A DNA stretch of 64,000 nucleotides from the NCBI GenBank assembly GCA_037127315.1, contig JBBBDQ010000231.1, positions 619,001 to 683,000 of the forward strand, in the 5' to 3' direction. A program made the position numbers and the translations under genes. Positions 46,142-56,589 of this stretch are shown piece by piece. Source of the DNA: Ascarosepion bandense (lineage: Eukaryota; Mollusca; Cephalopoda; Sepiida; Sepiidae). Within the stretch, counting starts at the first letter, position 1. Every line of letters begins with the position of its first letter. Under the pieces are notes generated by a model that was not told where the DNA came from, ran no database searches, and was given only the letters and a program-made list of their open reading frames with translations.

Positions 46142-46240
46142 CCTGTAGTGTGCAAAAGTGATAGGACAGGGGTGATTTTAAATTTTGTTTTGATGCTTCA
46201 TAGTTTTTGTCCTAAAACTTTTGTTCAGTACTGTATATGT
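46142..46240. mobile_element. Miniature Tc1-type element or terminal repeat cluster
   Basis: Starts GTAGTGTGCAAAAGTGATAGGACA and ends with the reverse complement of GTACTGAACAAAAGTTTTAGGACA: imperfect inverted termini only about 95 bases apart, directly abutting the Tc1 end. Confidence 0.55.
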
Positions 46241-46541
46241 CAGATTGAATAAATTGCAAACTTTTGTTTATTTTTAATAAAATCAGTTCATACTCACGGA
46301 TAATCTTTCGCGTATTACAATCAAAATATGTCAGAAATGAGCTGTAACGTTGACAGATATTATTTTCATTCATTTTTTAAGGTACCCAAGTAGATTCAAC
46401 CTCTTTCCTAGATCATCTTCAGGGGACTGAAGCTCATTTCTGACAACTTTTGATTGTAATACGCGAAAGATTATCCGTGAGTATGAACGAATTCTATTAA
46501 AAATAAGCAAACATAATATTTGAAATTTATTTAATCTGACA
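46236..46541. repeat. Foldback (inverted repeat) element
   Basis: Arms 46,236-46,342 and 46,431-46,541 are reverse complements with few mismatches (GACGGATAATCTTTCGCG-like core, CATACTCACGG). A loop of about 90 bases contains AGATCATCTTCAGGGG. A single-arm relative lies at 59,925-60,110 and another at 20,885-21,000. Confidence 0.8.
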
Positions 46542-46578
46542 TGTTTAAAAGAATAATTTACTGCCTAAATACACAAAT

Positions 46579-46642
46579 TTTAATATATATATATATATAT
46601 ATATAAAGCAGACTGTTATCATCAGACCGTAAAAAAAGGCCC

Positions 46643-46687
<45 letters not shown>

Positions 46688-47019
46688 TTTGGTGATACCT
46701 ATTTTATTATAGGTCATTGCTAGAAGCAGAGACACTAGAGCAACGCTAGGCCACATGTTGCAAAACATATATATACCATAAACACACAAACACAAACACG
46801 CACTTACACAGTTAAACACACACTCACTACAATTAATGACAGCAGCAGCAGCAGCAGCAGCCAGGAATGATTATTCTTTGAAAGGCACGAACTCGAACAC
46901 AAGCTTTCCTACAATTCTGAAGATGAGATTTTGATCTCGAAATATTAATGTATCATAAAATAGGTAACACCCAACAACTTCTTTACCTTCCTTTATTTTA
47001 TTAAACGCAATACCTGACC

Positions 47020-47083
<64 letters not shown>

Positions 47084-47090
47084 GTGCGTG
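46579..47090. repeat. Microsatellites: (TA)n, (CAG)n, (GT)n
   Basis: (TA)n 46,579-46,605 and 46,645-46,673; (CAG)6 at about 46,842-46,860; (GT)n 47,032-47,098. Confidence 0.9.
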
Positions 47091-47204
47091 TGCGTGTTTG
47101 TTAGAACCTCGAATAAGTGATGTTTATCTAAAAACATTAGTAGAAAACATGTTACAGAAAGTATTGTCCATTGCAAGCCACTACTTTTTCAATTTGTCTG
47201 TTAG

Positions 47205-47715
47205 TGTTTTGATTCTGCGTCAGAAAAACAGAACGTCTTTTGATTTTTTTGCATCTTTATAAGAATTAAAGTGCTGCTCAATCAGGCCATGTGCTATCGA
47301 TTAGAACAAGAGATAACCAGATGGGTTAATTTCTGGCAAATACGGTGGATGGTGTAGGACTTCACATTTAATCGTTTCCAAGTAGTTTTTCACCCGTTTC
47401 TAGTTTCTCTGCTTCTAGCAGCTACCGTATTTTTGTTTTGTCTTCAATATTCGGCTCAACCGCATCAATTGTAGTCGATAGACATCTCCTGTGATAGTTT
47501 TGCCCTGTTTGAGAAGCTCATAATAAACAACAGCCTGCTGATTCAACCAAATGCAAAGCAGAAGCTTTGAGCCATGGATATTCGACTTTGCCGCCAATGC
47601 TGACGCATGGCTGGGCTTACCCTACAATCTTCTACGCTTAGGATTATCGTAGTGTATAAACTTTCCATCGCAGGTCACGATACGAGAATGTCTCTCTCAC
47701 TTATTCTATATTTAT
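47205..47715 (-). pseudogene. mariner transposase, C-terminal half relic
   Basis: Minus strand: a CDGKFIHYDNPKR-like segment, then IHGSKLLLCIWLNQQAVVYYELLKQGKTITGDVYR-QLMRLSR spanning 47,597-47,415, the hallmark of mariner (D,D34D) transposases. The second-Asp motif (HDNARPH in the family) has been lost around 47,410. After it come VKNYLET and HHPPYLPEINPSGYLLF, where the third Asp of SPDLAPSDYHLF is replaced by Glu-Ile. Inactive. Confidence 0.8.
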
Positions 47716-48395
47716 TCATTCATATATTAATCAACACAAACTAACCTATTTATCTACCTATATAATTTCATTTACATCTATTTATCTATCGACCTACCGA
47801 TTTTATTCATTACCAGACATTATGACAGCTGTACCTAGCAAACATTCGGATCACCGGACACTATACCTACCGGGCATTAGGAATAAAGAGAATTTTTTAC
47901 TTATTTTTTCATGTTATAGCGAACAGCTGGTTTATAAACACGTGAGTGAATTCTTAAACAAACATTATTAACCTAACCAGTGCTTCCCTACAGTTAGTAA
48001 ATTTCTGACTTTCCCGTCCGTTCTTGGATATTAATTTAAGAGTGATTTTAAATATATTAATTTTATTCTTTTTTATTTAAGTTAAACTTCTTATGAATTC
48101 AGATAAAATACAATCAAATATATGAAAATAAAATAAAATAAAAAACATTGCTCGTATTATACGCATCTGTTGCGCTTGTAGTCTTTTAAGCAACGTTCGT
48201 TAGCCTAAATGTCTGGTAGACATGATGTCCATCAACATAATATTCAGTAGGTAAAATGTCCGTAGGCAATGTGTTCGTAGGCAAAGAGTCCATATGCAAA
48301 CTGTTTGGTCAGTTGGATGCAATCAATTCTGAACTGATTAATATCCTCATATGTCATGGAACTCAGATATTTACTAAGATTAACCTCGTAAAGGA
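47716..48395. other. No recognisable feature
   Basis: AT-rich with imperfect TATCTA/TTTAT-type tracts; no gene signal. Confidence 0.35.
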
Positions 48396-48399
48396 AAAG

Positions 48400-49102
48400 G
48401 CTTAACTGTTATGCTTTCGTTGCATTGAACGAAGATAACGCAATCGAGAAATATGATGTCGCTTTGAAAATATGTAGTCTTGCTGAATTCTGTAGTCAGG
48501 ATGTAAAGCTTGCTTCCCGTTCGCTCTCGTTAATTCCTTTTCTACTTCTTTCTTCAACTGAAGATTCTCGGCATCAATATTTAAGCTACTACGACGAGCG
48601 CAAGTCATATTCAGGAGAGCTGAGGTTATCTCCAAAACACACTCCTCTTTTTTCTAAATATGCACTTTCTTCAGTCGACACTTTTTTTCAATATTGTTCC
48701 ACATGTAACGTTTCAGACGGATTACGCTTTCGTTTACCCTGGCGTTGTACTGAAATATTCGTTGTTGGAATAAGTGCTTCAAAAGTATCGTAAAGTATGT
48801 CTATCAGTGAATTTAATTGTATTGGTTGCTTATTCTGCTCTTTTCTAGACCTCATTTGATTTATATATCCCTTTATATGGAAATCGTCCACCTTCGACAA
48901 TGTACTTCATACTACCAAGGCGTTCAATAATTTTTATTTTACTGGCGTTTAAAGCTTTCAAAGAAGACTTTGTCGCCGTTCTTAACTAATCTAGCAGTTT
49001 TCAAATATTTTTCTTTTATTGCAAGGTAGTAATTTGTCGAAAAGGAATCTCAATTTCCTAACAAACATGAGCACTATGTTTGCATTTGACGCCATATTTT
49101 TT
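48400..49102 (-). pseudogene. Gypsy 2 integrase C-terminus and pol tail
   Basis: On the minus strand, after the LINE at 49.1 kb, frames resume with a segment like (A)SPAELLFGRKLRT--D-LLP (here VRKLRFLFDKLLP). Then comes a GDKVFFESFK, IIERLGSMKYIVE, GYINQMRSRKE block, equivalent to the integrase C-terminal domain and its HVNQLR-R end, followed by a polar tail with LRSSS. Collinear with the integrase core at 49.84-50.35 kb. Confidence 0.7.
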
Positions 49103-49838
49103 TTAATCGTATCACCCCGAGCAAGGCGATAATGCCACTGATGTGCAGGGGGCTACATAAGTGTAAAAAGATTAATTAGAAGAGAGTGAAGAGGAAGACG
49201 AACCAGTTAGAAAGAAGCAAGAGAATGATGGAAATACAGGTGTGATGATAGTTGCAAAGGTGGAGAGAAAGGAAAGGATATATGGGGTGGTGAAAGAACT
49301 AGAGTCAAGTGTTTAATAGATCAGTATTGATATTGCATTTAAATTCCTGGAGGTTGTAGCCGTCAGGAAAGCAAGAATATGGAAGCGAGTTCTTCAGGCA
49401 GGAAGTGCGAGAGAAGAAGCTGCAGGAGTAAAATTGTCGTCTACATTTGGTTAATCTAACTGTGAATGGTGGGGATTCAGTTGCCAATCTGGTTGCACGA
49501 GTAAACACCTGTTGAGGAGTCACCAGTGACTTAAGTTCGTTGGAACAAAAGCCATGAAAGTATTTGTAGAACAGACAAAGGGATGCCACATCTCGTCGGT
49601 GGGGAAGTGGCTGTAGTCGAGCCGCCAAGTAGGTACCTATCACATTACTGATTCTCCTTTGGAGCCTGTCAAGAACACTGAGATGAACCGCAGGGGTGCC
49701 TGACCATATATGTCAGCAGTATTGCATGCACGGACGAATGGTTGATTTGTATATATGCAGGATGGATTAAGGTGGGAAAAACATCCTGGCCCGACACAGT
49801 GACCCAACCTTCTTAGCAGTGGATTTTATGCACTCAAA
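49103..49838 (-). pseudogene. LINE copy inserted in Gypsy 2 integrase
   Basis: Minus strand: starts near SIKSTAKKVGSLCRARMFF, passes through CIQY-CHIW-GTPAVHL-VLD and an open stretch (49,643-49,305: LAARLQPLPHRRDVASLCLFYKYFHGF ... FPDGYNLQEFKC), then the family 3' end and poly(A) at 49,103. Same family as 34.1-35.5 kb. Confidence 0.85.
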
Positions 49839-50345
49839 AATTCTTGCAATATCGTTTCTTCAGCTTCCAACCTTTAGCTTTTCTTGAGGCTTTTTTTGAA
49901 GGCGTCAAAAAACCGACGATGCCAGGTGTTTAACTGCGTAGTTTTTTTTTCTCAGAAATTTTTAAACTCACTAGGATTAAACTGAGTTCCATTATCAGCT
50001 ACTCGAAACCTTGCAAAAATCTAATTGTTATTGCGGTAATAGGTCGTTTACACATTTATAACTCAGAACATTTTGTAAAACTGTCGACAACAATTAAATT
50101 ATACGGACTATATAATGGTCCAGCAAAATCCTCATGTAGTTTTAACATACAGTTTTTTTTTAATGATCAGCTGTTCCTGATAATTTATAGGTAATAACTT
50201 TGCTGCTGAATTAGAACCATACATTATTCTGTTTACAATATATTTGTTCCACTTACACCAATAAACATTGCTTCTCATCAGAGACTTCATCATCACTATT
50301 CCCGGATGTCTTACGTGGAAGTGTATTAACATTTTTTATAGTAAT
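49839..50345 (-). pseudogene. Gypsy 2 integrase zinc domain and catalytic core
   Basis: Minus strand from 50,332: FHVRHPGIVMMKSLMRSNVYWCKW (H-H of the HHCC zinc domain), a worn C-C part, then DFAGPL, LIVVDSFTK (first Asp), RVADNGTQFNPSEF (second Asp) and RFFDAFKKSLKK with EETILQEFL before the LINE. Frame breaks throughout. Confidence 0.85.
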
Positions 50346-50494
50346 GATAGAATTACAAATGTTTTCTCTTACAATATTACTCAATCACAAATAGAAAATG
50401 ATGTATTTTGTTAACAGAGTTACTTTTAGTTTTACTTCATTTGGACTTAACGTTATTCATATTATTTTGAATAAACGTGTAATTCTTTTTTTTA

Positions 50495-51378
50495 TAATCA
50501 TTTCACCCCAAGCAAGGAAGTACTGCCACTAGTGCTCAGGGGGTTACATAGTAGCAGAGTGTTGAGAAATAGGGACAAGCCAAGGGAGTGTGAGAAAATG
50601 GCTAAGAGAAGAACAAGAATCTTGCTGTAAAGAGAGCAGCATGAGAGTAGAGTAGACGGGAAAAAGAACAGGATACAAGGGGTGTCAGGGAAAGGATGCG
50701 AGTCAAAGAGATAGGAGATGGCAATTGACATTACATTCAAATTCTTGTAGATTGTAGCTGTCAGGGAAGCAAATATACGGAAGGAAATTCCACAGGCGGG
50801 AAGTGAGAGGAAAGAAGCTATTAGAGTAGAATTTGCGGTTAAATTTGATTAAATTGACTGTAAAAGGTTGGGACCTAGTTGCTAGTCTATTAGCTCGAGT
50901 AAATTCATGTAGAGTTAGCAACAGGAAGCTCAGCTCATCGGAGCAGAAATCGTGAAAATATTAGTAAAAAACAGATGGAACTGACATTACTTCGGTGAGA
51001 AATTAATTAAAGTTAAGCTACCAAGTTGGTCGCATTACAGATTCTTCGTTGGATTTTGTCAAGAACCCCAAGATGAATAGCAGAAGTACCAGACCAGATG
51101 TGACAGCAGTATTAAATGCACGGGCGGATGGTAGATTTATATGTGTGCAGGATGGATTCAGACGGGAAAAACTTGCTGGCCCTACACAGTAAACCGACCT
51201 TCCTAGCAGTAGATTTATCTAGGGATTCAATGTAGTCATTCCACTTGAGGTCGGGTAACTTGCGATCTGATTACATCAGGGAAATCGTTGATGAAGATCA
51301 TAAAAAGCTTAGTACCCAGAATATAGCCTCTAGGGACACCCACGTTCGTATTATAGTATCTGGAAGCATATCCGTTCA
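50495..51378 (-). pseudogene. LINE copy A with internal deletion of the YADD region
   Basis: Minus strand: begins LNGYASRYYNTNVGVPRGYILGTKLFMIFINDFPDVIRS (the GIPQGS region, with Q to R). It jumps from there to the segment equivalent to WNDYIESL, skipping about 90 codons that should include YADD. It continues through the thumb, a SRLWN-LPYICFPDSYNLQEF stretch and the family 3' end at 50,495-50,545. Confidence 0.8.
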
Positions 51379-51379
51379 A

Positions 51380-52248
51380 TACTTTTTTTTTTTTTATAAG
51401 CGTTTCACCCCGAGCAAGGCATGTCACTGCCACTACTGCGCAGGGGGCTACGTAGAGTGGAGAAAGGATGATTAAATATAGGAAATGTCAGAGGGTGGGT
51501 GATAGGCGGGTAAGGATACCGAGAATGAGGGTTGGGTAGATGAGAGTGTTCTGAGAATAATTGGGAGTTAGTGTGATAGGAGGTGTCTATTGACCTTACA
51601 TTTAAACACCTGGAGATTGTAACTGTCGGGAAAGCAGAGTTGTGGAAGGGAGTTCCACAGGCGTGAAGCGCGAGAAAAGAAGCTATGGAGTAGAATTTAC
51701 GGTTACATCTTATTTGTTTAACTGTAAAAGGGTGGGACCTAGTTGCTAATCTAGTATCTCGTGTAAATTCGTGCTTAGGCGGCACCAGTGATCTAAGCTC
51801 ATCGGAGCAGTAGCCATGAAAGTACTTGTAGAAGAGGCACAGGGAAGCCACATCACGCCGGTGAGAGAGCGGCTGCAGCCGGTCTGCCAACCTTCATTAC
51901 GTGATTTGAAAGAACTGGATTAGATCAAACGATCGTCCAGTTATACCATAGCCCTGTAGTTTACATAGAATGTCATCACGCCAGTCTCTGTCAAATGCTT
52001 TGGCGATATCTAGGGCAACAACGGGAGCTTCGCCGTTCTGCACGAGAGTCTGGCATATATACTCAGTGATAGTCGTTAGCATATCAGCAGTAGACCTGGT
52101 GAAGTGGAAACTATAACGTTTGTCAGAGAAGAGACTGTGGGCTCTGAGATGTTGAACCACTTCAGCATTGATAGTAGGTTCGAACACTTTGCTAAAAATC
52201 AGTAGGGGGCTGATGAATTTTGATATAATTTATACTGGCCGGTAGTTC
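51380..52248 (-). pseudogene. LINE copy B abutting copy A
   Basis: The poly(A) of this copy (T run at 51,382-51,395) joins directly to the 5' end of copy A. Minus strand: NYRPV and SKVFEP, then SLFSDKRYSFHFTRSTADMLT, VALDIAKAFDRDW and ILCKLQGYGITGRSFDLI. A large deletion then leads to LADRLQPLSHRRDVASLCLFYKYFHGY and the C-terminus. It has both a 5' piece and a 3' piece but no catalytic YADD. Confidence 0.85.
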
Positions 52249-52254
52249 ATTATT

Positions 52255-52400
52255 ATTTTACACACAAGACTTGTTATTTCCAGCGAAGCAATCACAGTAT
52301 CTTCAACATCTGCTCTACTTTTCGATATAAATCTGAACAACCTATTTGCGCGTTCCAATTTTTTGAAGACAAAAAAATTACGCTTAAAATAATAATTCAA
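52255..52400 (-). pseudogene. Gypsy 2 RNase H to integrase linker
   Basis: Corresponds to the linker at 23,048-22,950 of Gypsy 1: a (N/S)A-RLFRFISKSRADVEDTVIASLE-like segment, worn. Confidence 0.6.
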
Positions 52401-52477
52401 TAAAATCATAGTTCAAAACTGTTGTCTGTTTATGGCGTGCGTAGAAGTTTTTTAGGACTGAATATACTTAATAGATC

Positions 52478-52618
52478 TACATCCTTACCCGTCTATCACC
52501 CTCCTTCTGACATTTCCTATATCTAACCACTCTTTCTCATCACCTTCCTCTATGTAACCCCCTGCGCAATAGTGGCAGTGGAATGCCTTGCTTGGAGTGA
52601 AATGAATGAAAAAAAAGT
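52478..52618 (+). mobile_element. LINE 3' tail, plus strand
   Basis: CCCGTCTATCACCCTCCTTC, then CCCCTGCGCAATAGTGGCAGTGG ... GGAGTGAAATGAATG and an A run. Opposite strand to the neighbouring LINE copies. Confidence 0.75.
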
Positions 52619-52809
52619 TAATAATAATAAAAATAAATACAAACCAAAATACTAGGACTACTACTAATAATAATACATTAATATTAATAATAATAATAAA
52701 TATTCACTTTAATAATAGCAATAATGACTTAATATTAATAATAAAGAAAATACTAGCCAAAATACTACTAATACAACCAATGATAATAACTTAATAATAA
52801 TAACAATCT

Positions 52810-52843
<34 letters not shown>

Positions 52844-52850
52844 TATGAAT
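52619..52850. repeat. (AAT)n-rich tract
   Basis: Interrupted TAA/AAT repeats with a pure run at about 52,805-52,843. Confidence 0.9.
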
Positions 52851-52854
52851 TTTT

Positions 52855-53306
52855 TCCTAATATCATCATGAGATATTTCTTTACCTCAAAAATCATAGCC
52901 AGCGCTTCTTTTGCAATTTAAGTGTGGCATTTTTCCGTATCTGTCAAATTTCTTGAAGCGTGGGCGACTGCTTTCACTGTACCATTTTTGAATTTAGGAC
53001 CTATTACCGACAATGTTATTACTTGTCACTGCGGGACGTAATCTATTAGTGATAACTCTCACGTTAGTAGTTTTTTTAATTCTTTCAAAAGCTTTTTGAC
53101 TTTCCGCTGACAATTCAATTTCGTACATTTCTTAAGTACATTATTCAGTGTTGCTCGCAATTTGTATGTATCTGGCACATATCTCGCACAATAATATTAA
53201 AATAATTCGCTAATCCGAGAAATGATTGTAGAGTCACCAAATTTGTCGGGAGAGGCATGTCTTTAATTGCATTTGCTCTGGTGCGATCTATTTTATTTTA
53301 TTTTTT
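52855..53306 (-). pseudogene. Gypsy 2 reverse transcriptase end and RNase H
   Basis: Minus strand: DRTRANAIKDMPLPTNLVTLQSFLGLANYF (end of RT and connection domain), then a worn RNase H with AESQKAFERIKK, FKNGTVKAVAHASRNLT and EALAMIFEVKK. Multiple frameshifts. Confidence 0.8.
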
Positions 53307-53312
53307 AGTCTA

Positions 53313-53396
53313 TTCAGTCAGTTATGTGCCATACGTGATACATGCTTGGAGCGATCATGTCTAGAAAGAGACATGACTGACTGGGCAGAAGATTAT
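53313..53396 (-). mobile_element. SINE family A, 3' fragment
   Basis: The last 80 bases of the family in reverse (TCAGTCAGTTATGTGCCATA...GGGCAGAAGATTAT). Makes an inverted pair with the next entry. Confidence 0.75.
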
Positions 53397-53425
53397 TATT
53401 TCTGTTCACAGATTTTCGACCCGTT

Positions 53426-53724
53426 TGTGGTGCAGTGGATATCGGCTCGGAACGAGAGATCGAGAAGCCGAGTTCGAATTCCAGTTGAATTCATTGCATT
53501 CACTTACCCGCAAATACCTTTGGGAAAGGTATTAATCCGTCTCTTCCCTCCAGTTATGGGTTAAATAACAGGACAGATTGGGTTATAAATCCTTGGCTGG
53601 CAAGCAGTCTACTGCAGAAAGCAATGGCAACTTACTGCGGGATAATATTCTGTCCAGTCAGTCATGTCTCTTTCGAGACATGATCGCCGAAGCGTGTATC
53701 ACTTATGGCACTTAACTGACTGAA
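53426..53724 (+). mobile_element. SINE family A, full length
   Basis: TTGTGGTGCAGTGGATATC (A box) and GTTCGAATTCCAG (B box) intact. Body and hairpin complete (CATGTCTCTTTCGAGACATG at 53,662-53,681). Ends CACTTAACTGACTGA. One of the best copies for deriving a consensus. Confidence 0.9.
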
Positions 53725-53734
53725 CTGAATATAT

Positions 53735-54320
53735 AGTCTCTGAAATTTACTTGAATCTGTTTTATATTATCGTAACACTCTTAATAAGTATATAATCTAT
53801 GTAAGCTGTTCAGCTAACATAGTACCCATTATATACTGGAAAATTATCTGGGTTACTTTTATACCGAATAGCAATCTTTTAAACTTTTAAATTCCGTTAT
53901 GTTCATTAACAGTCAAATACTTCTGGCATTCCTTTTCCACGTCAATCTGAAGATATGCCCAAGACAGACATATTTTTGCAAAAATGTAGCACCATTTAAG
54001 TTAATCAAATATCCTCTGAAGTTGGCAGAGGATATACATGTGGAAGGAGGTAGTCATTCAGTTAAAAAATCTGCACATAAAAAATGCTGTTTTCTAAATT
54101 TTCAAATTTGGTGTTAATAGACTACATCTCAGCAAAAGATATATATCATTTAGGCTTAAAAACTGGTATCCCATTTTCTTTTAATTCAAAAAATACCCTT
54201 GACTTTATACGGTTTTCCAACTCCTCCGAGAAAATATTCGTGAATATATTTTTTAGCTTATACTATCTTTAGCATGACTCTTTTTCTATAAAGAACTATT
54301 AACTTTTCTACAGAAAGGAT
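53735..54320 (-). pseudogene. Gypsy 2 reverse transcriptase
   Basis: Minus strand: a KENGIPVFKPK segment (start of RT), then LNDYLLPH-YPLPT-EDI, LNGATFLQKYVCLGISSD (first catalytic-Asp region: the family has FSKIDLSDAYLQI; this copy is altered), RLLFGIKV-P-IFQ and an AYIDYILIKS block, where the catalytic Y(V/L)DD appears as YIDY. That change and the many stops make it inactive. Confidence 0.8.
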
Positions 54321-54479
54321 TAATTCCACAGTTCACATAATTCTAGTCAATCAACGCCTCATAAATTTGAGTTAGAATTTTTAATGTTCAAATATCTGCT
54401 TTTTAGTTTTACCTGTAAAAGCAAAGTCACACACAATTTTAAAACAAATGTCCGATATTACTTTTACAACTTTGTCGGT

Positions 54480-54597
54480 TATTTTTCATGTTAGACTTGC
54501 CAATTTTCTTCCAAGTTTGTTCATCAATGGTTGTAGTGTCGCTTCCAGTATCCAATTGATATCTCACTGTAGCATTATTCATTTTACTATCATTAAT
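54480..54597 (-). pseudogene. Gypsy 2 aspartic protease
   Basis: Minus strand: ATVRYQLDTGSDTTTIDEQTWKKIGK, with the intact DTG active-site motif. It precedes RT as expected. Confidence 0.85.
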
Positions 54598-54770
54598 TTT
54601 CCATCCTCAGCATCCTTCTGTATAACCACTTTTCCGTTGCTTCGAGCTTCTCTTTCATCTGAAGAGATTGTTCAACATTCGCTGCCATGTAGAAGGACAG
54701 ATATCACGTAACAATCTAGCACTCTTTTCTTTGTTTCTCATGAGAGTTTCCTGTTTTGGGATAGTTCATC
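54598..54770 (-). pseudogene. RTE-like LINE fragment inside Gypsy 2
   Basis: Minus strand: equivalent to ETKKRVLDCYVISVLLHGSEC then MKEKLEATEKWLYRRMLRM, matching 57.9-58.0 and 58.9-59.0 kb. It separates the protease from gag. Confidence 0.65.
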
Positions 54771-54782
54771 CAGTTTATCCAG

Positions 54783-55072
54783 GATGTGCGTTGTGGTGCA
54801 TTGGATATCGGCTCGGAACGAGAAATCGGGGAGCCGGGTTCGAATTCCAGCTGAATTCATTGCATTCACTTACCCGCAAATACCCTTGGGAAAGGTATTA
54901 ATCCATCTATTCCTTCCAGTTATGGGTTAACTAACAGGACAGATTGGGTTTTATAACCTTGGTCGGCAACCAGTCTACGGCATAAAGCAATGGCAACCTA
55001 CTGCGGGATAATCTTCTGCCCAGTAAGTCATGTGTATTACGTATGGCACTTAACTGACTGACTGATATCCAC
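54783..55072 (+). mobile_element. SINE family A, full length
   Basis: ATGTGCGTTGTGGTGCATTGG start, GGGTTCGAATTCC B box, complete body. The hairpin loop region has a deletion near 55,030. Ends GGCACTTAACTGACTGACTGA. Confidence 0.9.
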
Positions 55073-55079
55073 TTTAAAT

Positions 55080-55620
55080 TTATTACACACACCGTTGAAT
55101 TTACCGGCATATGTTACAAAATCTTCATCTTCATCTTTAGTAAGGTCCATGCGCTGCCAATTTTGCATAAATATTTCACAAAAATGTTAATGATATGGAC
55201 AGTTTTGTTAAATGACACAATTTGCTTGGAGTATTCGTCAAAATGAAATTCAGATCTTTTTTATGTTCAACGGGAACAATTTTTGTAAGAGAAGACGTAC
55301 TTACTGTTCATTCAAACATCTTTGACATTATTCTCTGAAAATGAACCCGTACTTTCTGGAGTAAAATTTCCTTCTTGAACGTAATTAAATGAACTAATTG
55401 AGCTAGCGACTGAGTCGGCGTAAATGTAACTGATGCTGATGCGTTTCCTGTACCTTGCAATTCCAGGATTGTCTTTATCTATTCTCGATATCCAATACGA
55501 TCCCGTTGTGTTTGTTGTAATAATGTGTTCTGGAATTATTGCTGTTGCTGAATAATTTTCAATTTTCTATAGTATATTATCTTCGTACAAGTAGTCATCA
55601 ACGAAGGTAATAATAACAGT
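55080..55620 (-). pseudogene. Gypsy 2 gag
   Basis: Minus strand: LTKDEDEDFVTYAGKFNGVC is the same block as EDFTTFASVMNKHC in Gypsy 1. Upstream lies a degenerate Gln-rich N-terminus (near 55,560-55,480). The rest of gag, including the zinc knuckle, is lost at the SINE and RTE insertions. Confidence 0.7.
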
Positions 55621-56240
55621 ATATGATACAACCTTGAGGTTTGTCGACTTCGGCGTCGCACTATGAATATATACGAACTACGCAAAATAATTTTCTGTGA
55701 AATTTCAATATTCCTCGGCAGTTATTTAAGCTAAGCACGAGAATTGTTTAAAATTTGTCGTGTGAATTCAAATTCTCATCGCCATTGTTACGTATTCATT
55801 GCATCGAAGGAAGTTAACACAATCAAGAAATGTAATTTCGCTTTGGTTCGACGTAGTCTCGCTAAATTCTTATATGAAGCTGGATTTCGGCTCGGTCTCA
55901 CTAACTTAATTTCTTCTTCTTTCCCTTTCTGATTCTCAGTGTCTGTGTTTATACTACTTGGATTAGTCCTAATAATATTCTGGAGAGGTGTGTTCATCCC
56001 ATTATCATCAATATTTCAAAATTAATAACTGACTACGATATTAGCTCGTTAAACACTCCAGCGTGGTTAAACATCTCCATATTTGAAAAGTTTAGTGTCG
56101 ACCATTTAGTGAGAACTGAATTCACTACAGGTTTAGATATTCAACCACGGCTATATGAAGATGCGTTTTTATATCTACCAATTTCTCCCTTGTTAGATAT
56201 TTATGTCGTAATAACAGAATACCTTGTATGACTAGAACCC
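55621..56240 (-). other. Possible tail of a further Gypsy copy
   Basis: 55,790-55,960 is similar to 48,415-48,660 (for example TCATTGCATCGAAGGAAG and CAATCAAGAAATG vs CAATCGAGAAATA), which lies in the pol tail of Gypsy 2. This may be the end of another copy or a terminal repeat; I cannot decide. The plus-strand frame here is a shadow. Confidence 0.4.
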
Positions 56241-56588
56241 ATCTCGCTACTGTAAAATGGGCCTGAGGCAATGGTTTCTAATCCCCATTTCAGAATGTTG
56301 TTTTTAATGGCATTTCGCAATATTTCGGGGAGGTCGCAGTGGTCTAAATGTCTAACAGCGCGGAAAATAAATTCCTACTTATATTGTTTGCTTTCATATC
56401 GCACGATTGCACGTTGAACAGCCAGGTGTCTATTTGTTTACTTAGCGACACAGATATTTTCTAGCTTTGACTAACAACACATTTCTAGAAGGTTATCTCA
56501 AAATTCAAATACAGGGTAGAATGTTTACAGCTGTAATAAAATGAAATGAGGAAAAAGTATTTGGAGAATTTAACTCTCATCAAAAGCA
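56241..56588. other. No recognisable feature
   Basis: No coding, RNA or repeat signal that I can support. Confidence 0.3.
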
Positions 56589-56589
56589 A

